Shown piece after piece: positions 1 through 8,777 of a stretch of 64,000 nucleotides of DNA. Position numbers and translations under genes: made by a program. The first letter of the stretch is position 1. Each line of letters begins with the position of its first letter. This stretch comes from an uncultured Prevotellaceae bacterium. GTDB lineage: Bacteria; Bacteroidota; Bacteroidia; Bacteroidales; Bacteroidaceae. The notes below the pieces were generated by a model. That model had not been told where the DNA came from, ran no database searches, and saw only the letters and a list, made by a program, of their open reading frames with translations. The stretch lies in the NCBI GenBank assembly GCA_902769705.1, contig CACXPX010000006.1, positions 53,127 through 117,126 on the forward strand, read 5' to 3'.

Positions 1-863
1 AACTCGATGGAAACGTCGGCAATAGAAAGGGCATTATTGGCAGGGTCTAGACACACCACTTTTTGTCCCGCATTGTTTGTAATGATGTCATGAAAGCGCG
101 TGTGGTCGTGTCCGAATAAAACGATATCGAAGCCAGGAACCTCTTTTGCCACTTTGATTGAAGCGTCTTCATCGTATTCTGATGTGGAGATACCGCCCTC
201 TTTACCACTATGGAAAAGCCCGATGACAATATCGGGATGTTCAGTTTCCTGAACTTGTTTCATCCAATATTTAGCCGAAGAAACCATTTCCTCGAAACGC
301 ATTCCACTCCAAATGTTGGTTGAAAGCCAATTGGGAATGGCTGGTGTCAACAATCCAATAACGGCAATCTTGATGCCTTCACGCTTGAAAATAGCATATG
401 GTTGTAAGTATGGCTTACCCGTTTTCGTGTCTATGACATTAGCTCCAAGCATGGGGCATTTCACTTCACGAATCCACTTATCGTACACATCATGTCCAGG
501 TTCAACGTCGTGGTTTCCAATGGTTTGTGCGTCATATTTCAAGTAATTGATTACCTCGGCGGCAATGTTGGTATGGTCGGTGTCGATGAAGTTGGAATAA
601 TAACAAGTGGGTTGTCCTTGAAGAATGTCTCCGTTGTCCAAGAGAATTAAGTTCTCACCGTATTCTTCACGCGCCAACTTCACATAATGGCTGACACGTG
701 CCATTGTGCCAGCCTTAGGTTGGCGCGTGATGAAGTCGTATGGAAAGAAAGACCCATGCACATCGCTGGTTTCAATCACTTTGATTCGGATAGTCTTTTG
801 TTTGGCCATTGTCGGAATTGTCATACAGAGCGCGACAAGGCACACTGCAAATGCTTTTTTCAT
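1..863 (-). CDS. 5'-nucleotidase / cyclic phosphodiesterase family metallophosphoesterase, 3' part missing
   Basis: The gene begins at ATG 861-863 and runs off the left edge, leaving 287 codons of the N-terminal half. A signal peptide (MKKAFAVCLVALCMTIPTMA) is followed by the calcineurin-like metallophosphatase motifs in order: SDVHGS, LDNGDILQG, GNHDVE and, near the edge, GHDHTRF. This is the dinuclear-metal core of the UshA/CpdB/YfkN family, which removes phosphate from extracytoplasmic nucleotides. The usual C-terminal substrate-specificity domain lies outside the window, so nucleotidase and 2',3'-cyclic phosphodiesterase cannot be separated. A TATTTTTG -7 element on the minus strand (884-891) lies 20 nt upstream of the start. 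The gene is divergent from the J-domain gene. Family is confident, exact substrate is not. Confidence 0.9.
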   Translation of the reverse strand, partial: MKKAFAVCLVALCMTIPTMAKQKTIRIKVIETSDVHGSFFPYDFITRQPKAGTMARVSHYVKLAREEYGENLILLDNGDILQGQPTCYYSNFIDTDHTNIAAEVINYLKYDAQTIGNHDVEPGHDVYDKWIREVKCPMLGANVIDTKTGKPYLQPYAIFKREGIKIAVIGLLTPAIPNWLSTNIWSGMRFEEMVSSAKYWMKQVQETEHPDIVIGLFHSGKEGGISTSEYDEDASIKVAKEVPGFDIVLFGHDHTRFHDIITNNAGQKVVCLDPANNALSIADVSIE

Positions 864-953
864 GAGATTTGTATTTTATTTTGCAAAAATACGAAAAAGT
901 TTGCATTAGGCACGAATTTTGCTGTTCAATTTTTAAAAAAGGAGGAAAAGATT

Positions 954-1616
954 ATGGCATTTATTGATTACTACAAGATTTTAGGAGTTGACAAGAACAT
1001 TCCGCAAAAGGATGTTCGTGCGGCTTACCGTAAGCGTGCTAAGATGTATCACCCCGACTTGAATCCTAATGACGCTAAAGCTAAGGCTAAGTTTCAGGCT
1101 TTGAACGAGGCTTATGACGTGATTGGTGACCCAGAGAAGCGAAAGAAATATGACCAATATGGAGAGCATTGGAAGGAAGCCGGGGATTTCCAAGAACGTC
1201 AAGGTGGCTTTAATTGGGATGGAGGTGGTTCGCCTTTCGATGGTTTCGATTTCAGTAACCTCTCAGGTGGCGGATTCTCCTCATTCTTCCAAGAGTTGTT
1301 TGGCGGAGGCGGTAGAAGTCGAGGCACAAAGAATACCACAAGGCAAAACGTTGGTGAGATGACGGCAAACGTCAACATCGATCTATACACGGCTTTGCTT
1401 GGTGGTGAGGTTATTGTGCAACTGAGTAGTGGGACGAAGTTGAAGTTGAAAATCAAGCCCGAAACCCAACCTGGCACAAAGGTTCGTATTCGTGGAAAGG
1501 GCTACAATCGTGGAGATGGCACATTTGGCGATTTGATTATCACTTATAATGTCACTCTGCCAAAGAATCTGACAGAAAGGCAGAAGAGCCTTTTACAACA
1601 GATGCGTAATGGTTGA
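954..1616 (+). CDS. Short J-domain co-chaperone (CbpA/DnaJ type II-like)
   Basis: The 220-residue protein has an N-terminal J domain (about residues 4-70) with HPD at 33-35, the motif that stimulates the ATPase of DnaK. A glycine/phenylalanine-rich linker (about 78-130) and a single C-terminal substrate-binding domain follow. No CxxCxGxG zinc-finger repeats are present, so it is not a canonical DnaJ. At 220 residues it is shorter than E. coli CbpA (about 306), because only one of the two C-terminal beta domains is recognisable. ATG 954 is preferred over an upstream in-frame extension because GGAGG lies at 941-945 and homology starts here. It probably delivers clients to cytosolic DnaK. The next gene starts about 43 nt downstream. 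Confidence 0.88.
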   Translation: MAFIDYYKILGVDKNIPQKDVRAAYRKRAKMYHPDLNPNDAKAKAKFQALNEAYDVIGDPEKRKKYDQYGEHWKEAGDFQERQGGFNWDGGGSPFDGFDFSNLSGGGFSSFFQELFGGGGRSRGTKNTTRQNVGEMTANVNIDLYTALLGGEVIVQLSSGTKLKLKIKPETQPGTKVRIRGKGYNRGDGTFGDLIITYNVTLPKNLTERQKSLLQQMRNG

Positions 1617-1659
1617 TGATTTAGTCAAATGTCAACGTCAAAAGATATCTGGTGAGAGA

Positions 1660-2511
1660 ATGAAAATAGGATTGGTATTAGAGGGAGGTGCATTGCGTGG
1701 AATGTTCACGGCTGGCGTTCTTGATGTGTTGTCGGAGCAAGGAGTAAGCGTCGATGGCGTGATTGGTGTGTCGGCTGGTGCTTGTTTTGGATGCAATTAC
1801 AAGAGCGGGCAAGTGGGCCGAGCCGTGAGATATAATACTCGTTTTGCACGTGATAAGAGATATTGCAGCTTGTGGTCGTGGTTGACTACAGGCAATCTTT
1901 TCAATGCCAAGTTTGCCTACCACACGGTTGCAGAAGAACTCGATATCTTCGACAATGCCGCTTTCTTAGCCAATCCTATGGAGTATCATCTGGTGGCAAC
2001 CGATGTGTTGACGGGCTGCCCTGTCTATCAACAAATGGTTAAGGGAGGTGCTTGGCTATACGAATGGCTTCGTGCTTCTTCGTCAATGCCGATTGCATCG
2101 AGAGTGGTTGAGGTTGACGGTTATAAATTACTTGATGGAGGCATCAGCGACTCAATTCCGCTTCGACATTTTGAGAGCATCGGATATGAGCGAAACGTGG
2201 TGGTGTTGACCCAACCATTGGGGTTCAAGAAGAAGCCGATGCGTGGGATGTGGCTGATGAAACTATTGCTTCGGAAATATCCCAAATTGGTGGAGGCGTT
2301 GGAGAACAGGTGGAAGATGTATAATGATGAGCTCGACTATATAGTTCAACGGGCTGAGAGTGGTCATTGTCTCATTATCGCTCCTGATAAGGTTTTGCCA
2401 ATAGGCCGCATTTCGCATGATGCGGAGAAGATGTGGGAAACACACGGAATGGGAAGGAAGGCGGCAGAAGAGCGTTTGGAAGAAATCAGAACTTTCCTGA
2501 AGAAAGACTAA
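1660..2511 (+). CDS. Patatin-like phospholipase (YjjU type)
   Basis: The 283-residue protein carries the patatin catalytic dyad: an oxyanion loop GGALRG (9-14), nucleophile elbow GVSAG with Ser38, and DGG (159-161) supplying the aspartate. The length and the C-terminal region after the DGG block match YjjU-like cytosolic patatins rather than secreted ExoU-type toxins. The predicted activity is lipid acyl hydrolysis; the natural substrate is unknown. An upstream ATG at 1609 overlaps the end of the J-domain gene, but ATG 1660 puts the first beta strand (MKIGLVLEGG) at the N-terminus as in relatives and is preceded by a GGTGAGAG purine stretch. It is probably co-transcribed with the J-domain gene. 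Confidence 0.85.
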   Translation: MKIGLVLEGGALRGMFTAGVLDVLSEQGVSVDGVIGVSAGACFGCNYKSGQVGRAVRYNTRFARDKRYCSLWSWLTTGNLFNAKFAYHTVAEELDIFDNAAFLANPMEYHLVATDVLTGCPVYQQMVKGGAWLYEWLRASSSMPIASRVVEVDGYKLLDGGISDSIPLRHFESIGYERNVVVLTQPLGFKKKPMRGMWLMKLLLRKYPKLVEALENRWKMYNDELDYIVQRAESGHCLIIAPDKVLPIGRISHDAEKMWETHGMGRKAAEERLEEIRTFLKKD

Positions 2512-2541
2512 AGATGAATTGTAAGACATAAAAGAAACGGA

Positions 2542-2590
2542 CTCCACCCTTATTGATGACAATAGAGTGGAGCCCGATTTGTTTTTGAAG
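2542..2590. terminator. Bidirectional terminator-like hairpin
   Basis: CTCCAC and GTGGAG form the base of an imperfect stem (2542-2572) with TATTG/CAATA at the top, placed between the convergent patatin and uxaB genes. On the plus strand a T-rich stretch follows (about 2577-2586). Confidence 0.55.
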
Positions 2591-2598
2591 GATAGAAT

Positions 2599-4077
2599 TT
2601 ACAAGATGGTCTTGACGGCTTCGAGCATTCCTTTTTCTTGAATGAGGTCGAGGTCTGTCTTCACGAGTTCTGCCAAACCTTTCACACCGTGGAGATCTTC
2701 GCCCCAAATGAACTCAGCAGAGAGAACGCCATCGGTGACCTTCTGAGTGTCGCCTGTTGCCCAAAGTTCTTTGAGCAAGTCCATAATCTTCGGATCGTCG
2801 TTGGGAACAATCTCAGCGCCATCTCTGCGCACACCACCCTTATAATATGTGATGATGGCGGCAAGACCGAACACCAGTCCTTGAGGAAGTTCGCCCTTAC
2901 GCTCCAAATAAGTCTTCACGCCAGGCAGGTCGCGAGCTTGGAATTTGGGGAACGAGTTGAGCATGATGCTTGTCACTTGATGGTCGACGTATGGATTGTT
3001 GAAGCGCTCGAGCACATCAGAAGCAAACTGCTTCAGCTCGTCCATCGGGAGGTTGAGCGTTTCCATGAGTTCCTCGAATTGCACTTTGTGGATGTACTTG
3101 CCAATGACGGGATGGTTGCAAGCATCGCGCACGATGTTGACTCCGCTGAGGTAGGCGACGGGAGAGAGAACGGTGTGAGGACCGTTTAGCAAAGTCACCT
3201 TGCGCTCGTGATAAGGCTTTTCGCTCTCAGCGATGAGCACATGAAGGCCTGCTTTCTCAGCAGGGAATTCAGCACGAAGCTCATCGCAAGTCATGTTCTC
3301 AGCTTTCTCGATGACCCAGAGGTGGAAGATTTCGGCTTGAACCACCAGATTGTCCTTGTATCCAATCTTCTCCTGAATCTCTTTGATTTCCTTGCGTGGG
3401 AAACCAGGAACAATGCGGTCGACAAGCGTTGCACACACATAGTTATAGTTGGTGAACCACGCCTTGAAGCCTTCATAGTCGGCTCCAAAGTCGTCTTTCC
3501 AAAGTTCGATATACTTGTAGATGCACTCCTTCAAGTGGTGTCCGTTCAAGAAAATCAGTTCGCAAGGCATGATGATGAGACCTTTCTTGGGGTCGCCATC
3601 GAAAGTCTTATAGCGATGGAAAAGCAACTGAACCAGCTTGCCCGGATATGAAGAGGCAGGAGCATCGGCAAATTTGCAAGTGTCGTCGAAGGCGATACCA
3701 GCCTCGGTGGTGTTTGAGATGACAAAGCGTATTTCGGGTTGTTCGGCCAATGCCATGAAAGCCGCATTTTGGGAATAGGGATTCAAGGCTCTGCTAACAA
3801 CATCGATGCGCTCAAGTGTGTTGACGGCCTCTCCATTCAGACGCCCCTGAAGATTGACATGATAGAGGCAATCCTGCCCATTGAGCCAATCAACCATTCC
3901 TCGCTCGATGGGTTGGACGATGACAACTGAACCATTGAAATTGGTCTTCTGATTCATGTTCCACACAATCCAATCAACAAATGCACGAAGGAAGTTTCCT
4001 TCACCAAATTGGATGATTTTCTCCGGCATCACACTCTTGGGAGCGGTGCGCTTGTTCAACGATTTCAACTGTTGCAT
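2599..4077 (-). CDS. uxaB: Tagaturonate reductase (altronate oxidoreductase)
   Basis: The 492-residue protein belongs to the polyol/mannitol dehydrogenase family. Its N-terminal nucleotide-binding block (IQFGEGNFLRAFVDW, about 22-36) and LLNGPHTVLSP region near residue 294 are characteristic of UxaB. It reduces D-tagaturonate to D-altronate with NADH, the second step of galacturonate catabolism after UxaC, in the cytosol. Length matches E. coli UxaB (about 483). The other uronate genes are not in the window, so it is a detached pathway gene. A minus-strand TATCTTTG -7 element at 4122-4129 gives it its own promoter, and the preceding gene ends in a terminator. Fructuronate reductase is the alternative, but the overall match favours UxaB. 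Confidence 0.9.
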   Translation of the reverse strand: MQQLKSLNKRTAPKSVMPEKIIQFGEGNFLRAFVDWIVWNMNQKTNFNGSVVIVQPIERGMVDWLNGQDCLYHVNLQGRLNGEAVNTLERIDVVSRALNPYSQNAAFMALAEQPEIRFVISNTTEAGIAFDDTCKFADAPASSYPGKLVQLLFHRYKTFDGDPKKGLIIMPCELIFLNGHHLKECIYKYIELWKDDFGADYEGFKAWFTNYNYVCATLVDRIVPGFPRKEIKEIQEKIGYKDNLVVQAEIFHLWVIEKAENMTCDELRAEFPAEKAGLHVLIAESEKPYHERKVTLLNGPHTVLSPVAYLSGVNIVRDACNHPVIGKYIHKVQFEELMETLNLPMDELKQFASDVLERFNNPYVDHQVTSIMLNSFPKFQARDLPGVKTYLERKGELPQGLVFGLAAIITYYKGGVRRDGAEIVPNDDPKIMDLLKELWATGDTQKVTDGVLSAEFIWGEDLHGVKGLAELVKTDLDLIQEKGMLEAVKTIL

Positions 4078-4121
4078 GATTTTGATTTATTTAAAATAAG
4101 GTCATTTTGATTTGTTTGGTG

Positions 4122-4129
4122 CAAAGATA
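4122..4129 (-). promoter_or_regulatory. Bacteroidota -7 element for uxaB
   Basis: TATCTTTG on the minus strand, 45 nt upstream of the uxaB ATG. No clean TTTG -33 box lies at 19-21 nt spacing. Confidence 0.6.
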
Positions 4130-4227
4130 GTAAAAATCTTCATATGATGGTACACGAATCCTGTAAAAATTTACGAAAACCTTTACATATTTTTTTCTTG
4201 CTTGCCAAACACAAAATATAATCGTCA

Positions 4228-4272
4228 ATAAAAAAGAAAACACGGATGAATCATCAATATATCCATCCGTGT
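4228..4272 (-). terminator. Rho-independent terminator after the rhodanese/UlaG gene
   Basis: Perfect stem ACACGGATG / CATCCGTGT (4240-4248 and 4264-4272). Read on the minus strand it is followed by a T-rich run. It lies 28 nt after the stop codon at 4301. Confidence 0.85.
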
Positions 4273-4300
4273 AATCTATTGGTTTTGATTTGTTGAATCC

Positions 4301-5362
4301 TCACTCGTAGTGCCTCACTCTCACTTCGATGTTGTCAGCCTTCAACAGTTCGGGCGTCTTGCTTACATCGGTCTGCCCGTAATGATAGGGGAACATCACG
4401 CGAGGCTTGATGGTGCGTGCGGCACGAAGAAGTTGGTCGACCGTCATCGTGTAGGGTTGGTTGCATGGAAGGAAAGCGATGTCAATGTCCTTGATGTCGG
4501 CCATTTCGGGGATGTCCTCGGTGTCTCCGGCAATGTAGATGCGAAGCCCGTCGATGGTGAGAATATATCCGTTGTCACGACCTTTGGGGTGGAATTGGGT
4601 GCGCCCTTCAGAGATGTTATAGGCAGGAACGGCTTGAATAGAGATGTCTTCGGCCAATTGTCGTTGGTCTCCATTCACCATTGTTTCGCCTTGCCCCAAC
4701 ATGTCTGCGCAACGTTTGTTCATGATGATGTGGGTGTCGTTGTTGGAGAGTTGGGCGATAGCGGCTTTGTCAAAATGGTCTCCGTGTTCGTGAGTGACCA
4801 GCAGATAGTCAGCCTTCGGTATCGATGTGTAGTCGATGGTGCGGTTGCCGAGTTTGCCTACTGGGTCGACCATGATTTCCTTGCCGTCGTAATCTATGCG
4901 TATGCTGGCGTGAACAAGCGCATGAAACTTGACGGTTTTGCCACTTTTGGTCTTGAAGATGTCCACTTCGTAAGCATCGCTTGTGACGGGCATACCTGCT
5001 TCTTTCCAAGCCACAATGCCACCTTTAAGGTTCACGACGCTAAAGCCAGCCGAGGTGAGTTGGTTGGCTGCGTCTACCGAACGCCTTCCACTTCGGCAAT
5101 AGACGGCAACACGCTTGCCAGCGTTAAGTTTTTCCTTTGCGGATTGGATGAAGGAACTCGATTTGACATCCATGTTCAGGGCGCCCTCGATGTGACCTTC
5201 GGCAAATTCTTCACTTGTTCGGACGTCCACGAGCTGGACATCGGGATTGTTGGCATACTCGGCAAACGCTTTCACGTCGGCGTTCTCGAATGCTTGTTGG
5301 CCGCATGCAGAGGTGACGTTGATGCCAAGCATGGCCAATAGGAAAGCAATAGTCTTGTTCAT
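4301..5362 (-). CDS. Exported rhodanese domain fused to UlaG-like metallo-beta-lactamase domain
   Basis: The 353-residue protein has three parts. An N-terminal export signal (residues 1 to about 22) ends TSAC, so it may be a lipoprotein, although the lipobox is weak. A rhodanese domain (about 28-125) has the active-site loop CRSGRR with Cys89. A metallo-beta-lactamase domain of the UlaG/YtnP type (about 145-353) has HEHGDH at 191-196, and further His and Asp ligands are likely in VTHEH, IAGDT and PYHYG. Rhodanese domains transfer sulfane sulfur; the UlaG fold hydrolyses phosphodiester or lactone bonds. The fusion suggests periplasmic handling of a sulfur- or thiol-linked compound, as in persulfide dioxygenase fusions, but the hydrolase half is not the ETHE1 type. 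Function is open. A minus-strand TATATTTG (5412-5419) with ATTG 20 nt upstream is the probable promoter. Confidence 0.82.
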   Translation of the reverse strand: MNKTIAFLLAMLGINVTSACGQQAFENADVKAFAEYANNPDVQLVDVRTSEEFAEGHIEGALNMDVKSSSFIQSAKEKLNAGKRVAVYCRSGRRSVDAANQLTSAGFSVVNLKGGIVAWKEAGMPVTSDAYEVDIFKTKSGKTVKFHALVHASIRIDYDGKEIMVDPVGKLGNRTIDYTSIPKADYLLVTHEHGDHFDKAAIAQLSNNDTHIIMNKRCADMLGQGETMVNGDQRQLAEDISIQAVPAYNISEGRTQFHPKGRDNGYILTIDGLRIYIAGDTEDIPEMADIKDIDIAFLPCNQPYTMTVDQLLRAARTIKPRVMFPYHYGQTDVSKTPELLKADNIEVRVRHYE

Positions 5363-5411
5363 ATCTGTGTTTGATTAAATGTTCAAAGCGTTAATAGTTG
5401 CGTATCGCCTA

Positions 5412-5443
5412 CAAATATACAACATTTCTTCGTGTCATGCAAT
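5412..5443 (-). promoter_or_regulatory. Promoter of the rhodanese/UlaG gene
   Basis: Minus-strand TATATTTG (5412-5419) with a 3-of-4 -33 box ATTG (5440-5443) at 20-nt spacing, about 50 nt upstream of the start. Confidence 0.6.
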
Positions 5444-5577
5444 TTTCGAGATTGATTTCTTCTATTGCCGCCAAGAAATACTTTGGAATGGAAACGGGAG
5501 ACGTGCAAAACTGGCGAATAACCTTTAATAATATATAATAATGAAATCGCACATGGGCGGGGAAACAATATTTTTAG

Positions 5578-5585
5578 TATATTTG
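5578..5585 (+). promoter_or_regulatory. -7 element of the adh-GH9 transcript
   Basis: TATATTTG on the plus strand, 45 nt before the alcohol dehydrogenase ATG at 5631. It lies downstream of an in-frame ATG at 5541, which supports the later start. Confidence 0.6.
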
Positions 5586-5630
5586 CAGAAATGTTTAAAC
5601 ACAAAACACAAACAACAACAACTATTTATT

Positions 5631-6812
5631 ATGAAAGACTTTGTTTATTATGCCCCAACGGAAGTGGTGTTTGGCAAGCACTCGGAAGAACAAGTGGCTG
5701 CGTTGGTAAAGAAGTATGGCGGAAGCCGTGTGTTGGTTCACTATGGCGGACAAAGCGCCAAGAAATCAGGCCTGCTCGACAAGATCATCGGATTGTTGGA
5801 CGAGGGTGGAATCAGCTTCATCGAATTGGGAGGCGTTGTTCCCAATCCGCGTCTTTCGCTCGTGAAAAAAGGCATCGAGCTTTGCCGTGAAAAAGGCATT
5901 GACTTCATCTTGGCCGTTGGTGGCGGAAGCGTGATTGACTCAGCCAAAGCCATTGCCTACGGCGTGAAATATGACGGCGACGTGTGGGATTTCTATCTTG
6001 GAAAAGCCCAAGCCACCGATTGTCTGCCCGTTGCATCGGTGCTCACCATCCCGGCAGCTGGAAGCGAGATGAGCGAGTCGAGTGTCATCACCAACGAGGA
6101 TGGCGGCGTGAAACTCGGCTATTCCAACAATATCAGCCGACCCAAGTTTGCCATCATGAACCCCGAACGCACCTACACGCTTCCTCCATATCAGACGGCA
6201 GCTGGTGTGACTGATATCATGATGCATACGATGGAACGCTATTTCACACACGACGATGATATGACCGTTACGACAGCTCTTGCCGAAGCTTTGCTTCGCA
6301 CGATGAAAGACTCAGTGTTTGCCGTGCTGAAGAATCCTAACGACGAGCGCAACCGCACGCAAATCATGTGGGGTGGAAGCCTTGCCCACAACGGTTTGAC
6401 GGGATGCGGAATGCAAGACGACTGGGCAACACACCAGTTGGAACACGAGCTGAGCGGTATGTTCGATGTCACTCACGGAGCCGGTCTTGCCGCCATGTGG
6501 CCGAGTTGGGCACGCTATGTGTACAAGGAAAATGTGAGCAGATTCGTGCGCTTTGCCGTCAACGTGATGGGCGTAGAGAACGATTTCACCGCTCCCGAGG
6601 AGACCGCTCTGAAAGGCATCGAGGCGATGGAAACCTTCTATCACGCCATCGGAATGCCCATCAACATCCATGAATTGATTGGCCGTGAAATCACGGACGA
6701 GGAAATCGCAGAGATGGTTCGCAAATGTAGTAGAAACCATACCATCACGACTGGCAGCTTCAAGGTGTTGTCGGCCGATGACATGATGGCAATTTACAAG
6801 ATGGCAAAATGA
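5631..6812 (+). CDS. Iron-containing (NADPH-type) alcohol/butanol dehydrogenase
   Basis: The 393-residue group III alcohol dehydrogenase resembles YqdH/BdhA. The dinucleotide-binding GGGSVIDSAKA and the metal ligands in GVTDIMMHTMERYF and DVTHGAGLAAMWP are visible. It reduces aldehydes to alcohols in the cytosol, disposing of fermentation reductant. Start ATG 5631 is chosen because the protein begins with the family's typical N-terminal strand and the promoter -7 box lies inside the longer alternative. Its stop codon overlaps the GH9 start (ATGA at 6809-6812), so the two are translationally coupled, which is unusual for a cytosolic oxidoreductase and a secreted cellulase. Confidence 0.92.
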   Translation: MKDFVYYAPTEVVFGKHSEEQVAALVKKYGGSRVLVHYGGQSAKKSGLLDKIIGLLDEGGISFIELGGVVPNPRLSLVKKGIELCREKGIDFILAVGGGSVIDSAKAIAYGVKYDGDVWDFYLGKAQATDCLPVASVLTIPAAGSEMSESSVITNEDGGVKLGYSNNISRPKFAIMNPERTYTLPPYQTAAGVTDIMMHTMERYFTHDDDMTVTTALAEALLRTMKDSVFAVLKNPNDERNRTQIMWGGSLAHNGLTGCGMQDDWATHQLEHELSGMFDVTHGAGLAAMWPSWARYVYKENVSRFVRFAVNVMGVENDFTAPEETALKGIEAMETFYHAIGMPINIHELIGREITDEEIAEMVRKCSRNHTITTGSFKVLSADDMMAIYKMAK

Positions 6813-8536
6813 AAGCAAGACTCTTTGGCGCAATAGCCCTGATGATGGCATCTCTCCAGGTCAATGGTGCCACACCAGTGAAAATCTACTTGAATCAGGT
6901 GGGGTATTATCCTGACGAGGAAAAAGTTGTGGTGCTTGAAGGCATCGATGAGAAGGCAAAGCTGACCGTGAGCAACTCGAAGGGAAAGGTGGTGCTGAAG
7001 CCGAATGTGGCAAGGAAAGCCGTTTCTCCCTGGTCGGAAAAGACACGCTTCATCGTAGACATCAGCAGCCTGAAGACGCCTGGCCGATACACGATTGCCT
7101 GCGAGGGTGAGAAGAGTGAATTCGTGATTGCCAAAAACGCCCTTCACGACCTCTCGGTGGCATCGCTGAAGCTGTTCTACCTGATGCGCACGGGCGTGCC
7201 AATCGAAGCTGCCTACGCGGGAAAATACGCCCGTGGAGTGGGGCATAGCGACATGCATGTGCTGATTCACCCATCGGCAGCATCGCCTGGCAGGGAAGCC
7301 AACAGCGTGATTAGCTCGCCGCTGGGTTGGTATGATGCCGGCGACTACAACAAATATGTGGTCAACTCAGCTTTCTCCATCGGCATGATGCTGGCTTGCT
7401 ACGAGCAGAACAAGGACTATTTCAAGAAGCTCTCTACGAACATTCCCGAAAGCCGCAATGCCACGCCCGACATTCTCGACGAGATGATGTTCAACTTGAA
7501 GTGGCTGCTCACGATGCAAGACCCTGAAGACGGCGGCGTGTATCACAAGCTGACCACTCCCAACTTCGAGGGTTTCGTGATGCCTTCCGAATGCAAGCAG
7601 CAACGCTATGTGGTGGCCAAGAGCGTCACGGCAGCGTTGGATTTTGCGGCTGTGATGGCTCAGAGTGCCCGACTCTTGAAAGGCAGCAGCGACTATGCTG
7701 GATTCGCCTCGCAAGCAGAGACGGCAGCCAAGCGAGCCTACGAGTGGGCGAAAGCCAATCCTAACGCGTTCTATAACCAATTCAAGCTGAGCCAGGACTT
7801 CAAGCCTGCCGTCAACACCGGCACCTATGGCGACATGAACGCGCGCGACGAGCGTTTCTGGGCGGCTACCGAACTCTATAAGCTGACCGCAGACGGCAGC
7901 TATCTGGAGGATGCAAAGGCCGTGAAGCCTGCACGTTTCAATGCTCCCACATGGGGCAACGTGGCCGGACTCGGTGCATGGGCGTGGATAGCACAGGAAG
8001 GTTCCGAGCTCCATTCGGAGATGCTTGCCCAGCTGAAGGATTATTGCGATGCTCTGGTGGCGAATGTAGACACTTCGTCGTTCCAAGCTCCCTTTGGCGA
8101 CAAGAAGAGCGACTTCGGATGGGGTTGTCTGGCTGAGGGGGGCTGCGCCAATGGAGTGGCCCTGATGTTTGCCGACCGTTATCTGGAGCGTGGCAAGTAC
8201 ATGCGCTATGCGTTGGAGAACATGGATTATATCCTTGGGCGCAATGCCACGGGCTATTGCTTTGTGACGGGCTTCGGCACGAAGAGCCCCATGCATCCCC
8301 ATCATCGCCTCTCGTCGGCCGATGGTATTGATGAGCCGTTCCCGGGTATGCTGGTGGGTGGTCCCAATCCCGGTCAGCAGGACAAGCGTGACGGCAACTT
8401 GGTCTATCCTTCGAATCTGCCAGATGAGTCGTATATTGACGTGGAGGGGTCGTATGCGTCCAACGAGATTGCCATCAACTGGAATGCCTCGCTCGTGGCG
8501 TTGGTCTGCTGGATTGACGCGCTCAAGGGAGCGTGA
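6809..8536 (+). CDS. Secreted GH9 endoglucanase with N-terminal Ig-like domain
   Basis: The 575-residue protein has a signal peptide (1-20), an N-terminal CelD-type immunoglobulin-like domain (about 24-108) and a GH9 (alpha/alpha)6-barrel catalytic domain (about 115-575). The catalytic base aspartates are in WYDAGD (Asp176, Asp179). HPHHRLS supplies substrate-binding histidines, and the acid/base glutamate is in SNEIAINWN (about residue 553). GH9 enzymes of this architecture hydrolyse beta-1,4-glucans such as cellulose, lichenan or mixed-linkage glucan by inversion. There is no cellulose-binding module and no obvious T9SS tail, so a periplasmic or cell-associated role on imported glucan fragments is possible. 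It starts inside the stop codon of the dehydrogenase gene. Confidence 0.93.
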   Translation: MKARLFGAIALMMASLQVNGATPVKIYLNQVGYYPDEEKVVVLEGIDEKAKLTVSNSKGKVVLKPNVARKAVSPWSEKTRFIVDISSLKTPGRYTIACEGEKSEFVIAKNALHDLSVASLKLFYLMRTGVPIEAAYAGKYARGVGHSDMHVLIHPSAASPGREANSVISSPLGWYDAGDYNKYVVNSAFSIGMMLACYEQNKDYFKKLSTNIPESRNATPDILDEMMFNLKWLLTMQDPEDGGVYHKLTTPNFEGFVMPSECKQQRYVVAKSVTAALDFAAVMAQSARLLKGSSDYAGFASQAETAAKRAYEWAKANPNAFYNQFKLSQDFKPAVNTGTYGDMNARDERFWAATELYKLTADGSYLEDAKAVKPARFNAPTWGNVAGLGAWAWIAQEGSELHSEMLAQLKDYCDALVANVDTSSFQAPFGDKKSDFGWGCLAEGGCANGVALMFADRYLERGKYMRYALENMDYILGRNATGYCFVTGFGTKSPMHPHHRLSSADGIDEPFPGMLVGGPNPGQQDKRDGNLVYPSNLPDESYIDVEGSYASNEIAINWNASLVALVCWIDALKGA

Positions 8537-8648
8537 AGAGAGGAAAGATTCTTTTAGTCGGCTGTAGCCTTTGGATTACTAGCTTGCCAGCCTGAGCACC
8601 TGCGGAGCGCAAGAAAAGCGTCCTTAGGCCGAGCGGAAGGGTTTAAAG

Positions 8649-8664
8649 GCTGAAAGATTTCAGC
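8649..8664 (+). other. Small hairpin after GH9
   Basis: GCTGAAA-GA-TTTCAGC is a 7-bp perfect stem 112 nt after the GH9 stop. No T-run follows, so intrinsic termination is uncertain. Confidence 0.4.
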
Positions 8665-8678
8665 GCCCTTGCCCTTAC

Positions 8679-8765
8679 ATGTGGTCTTTAAGTTTGCTAT
8701 ATGAGGCTTTTAACCTCGCTATATGTGGCCTTTGACCTCGCCATTTGGGCTCTTTGCTCACATTA
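8679..8765 (-). repeat. 22-bp-period tandem repeat, locus A (about 4 units)
   Basis: Three contiguous 22-bp units (8679-8700, 8701-8722, 8723-8744) share ATGTGG or ATGAGG followed by a CTTTGACCTCGCTAT-like stretch, with a decayed fourth unit after them. Unit 3 closely matches one unit of the array after fbp (core TGTGGtCTTTGACC). On the minus strand the units read GCCACA, the orientation of the other loci. The array lies between the convergent GH9 gene and the 9439 hydrolase gene, about 140 nt past the GH9 stop. Confidence 0.75.
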
Positions 8766-8777
8766 TTGGTGGCATTA

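Noticed and set aside
687-953. N-terminal extension of the J-domain gene
   Set aside because: It reads antisense through the start of the nucleotidase gene. GGAGG and ATG 954 mark the real start.
4310-5341. 343-codon open frame on the plus strand opposite the rhodanese/UlaG gene
   Set aside because: It is the exact antisense of a gene with clear catalytic motifs, and has no family match or start signals.
7367-8305. 312-codon minus-strand frame inside GH9
   Set aside because: Antisense shadow of a GC-rich gene whose GH9 residues are intact; the frame itself shows no motif.
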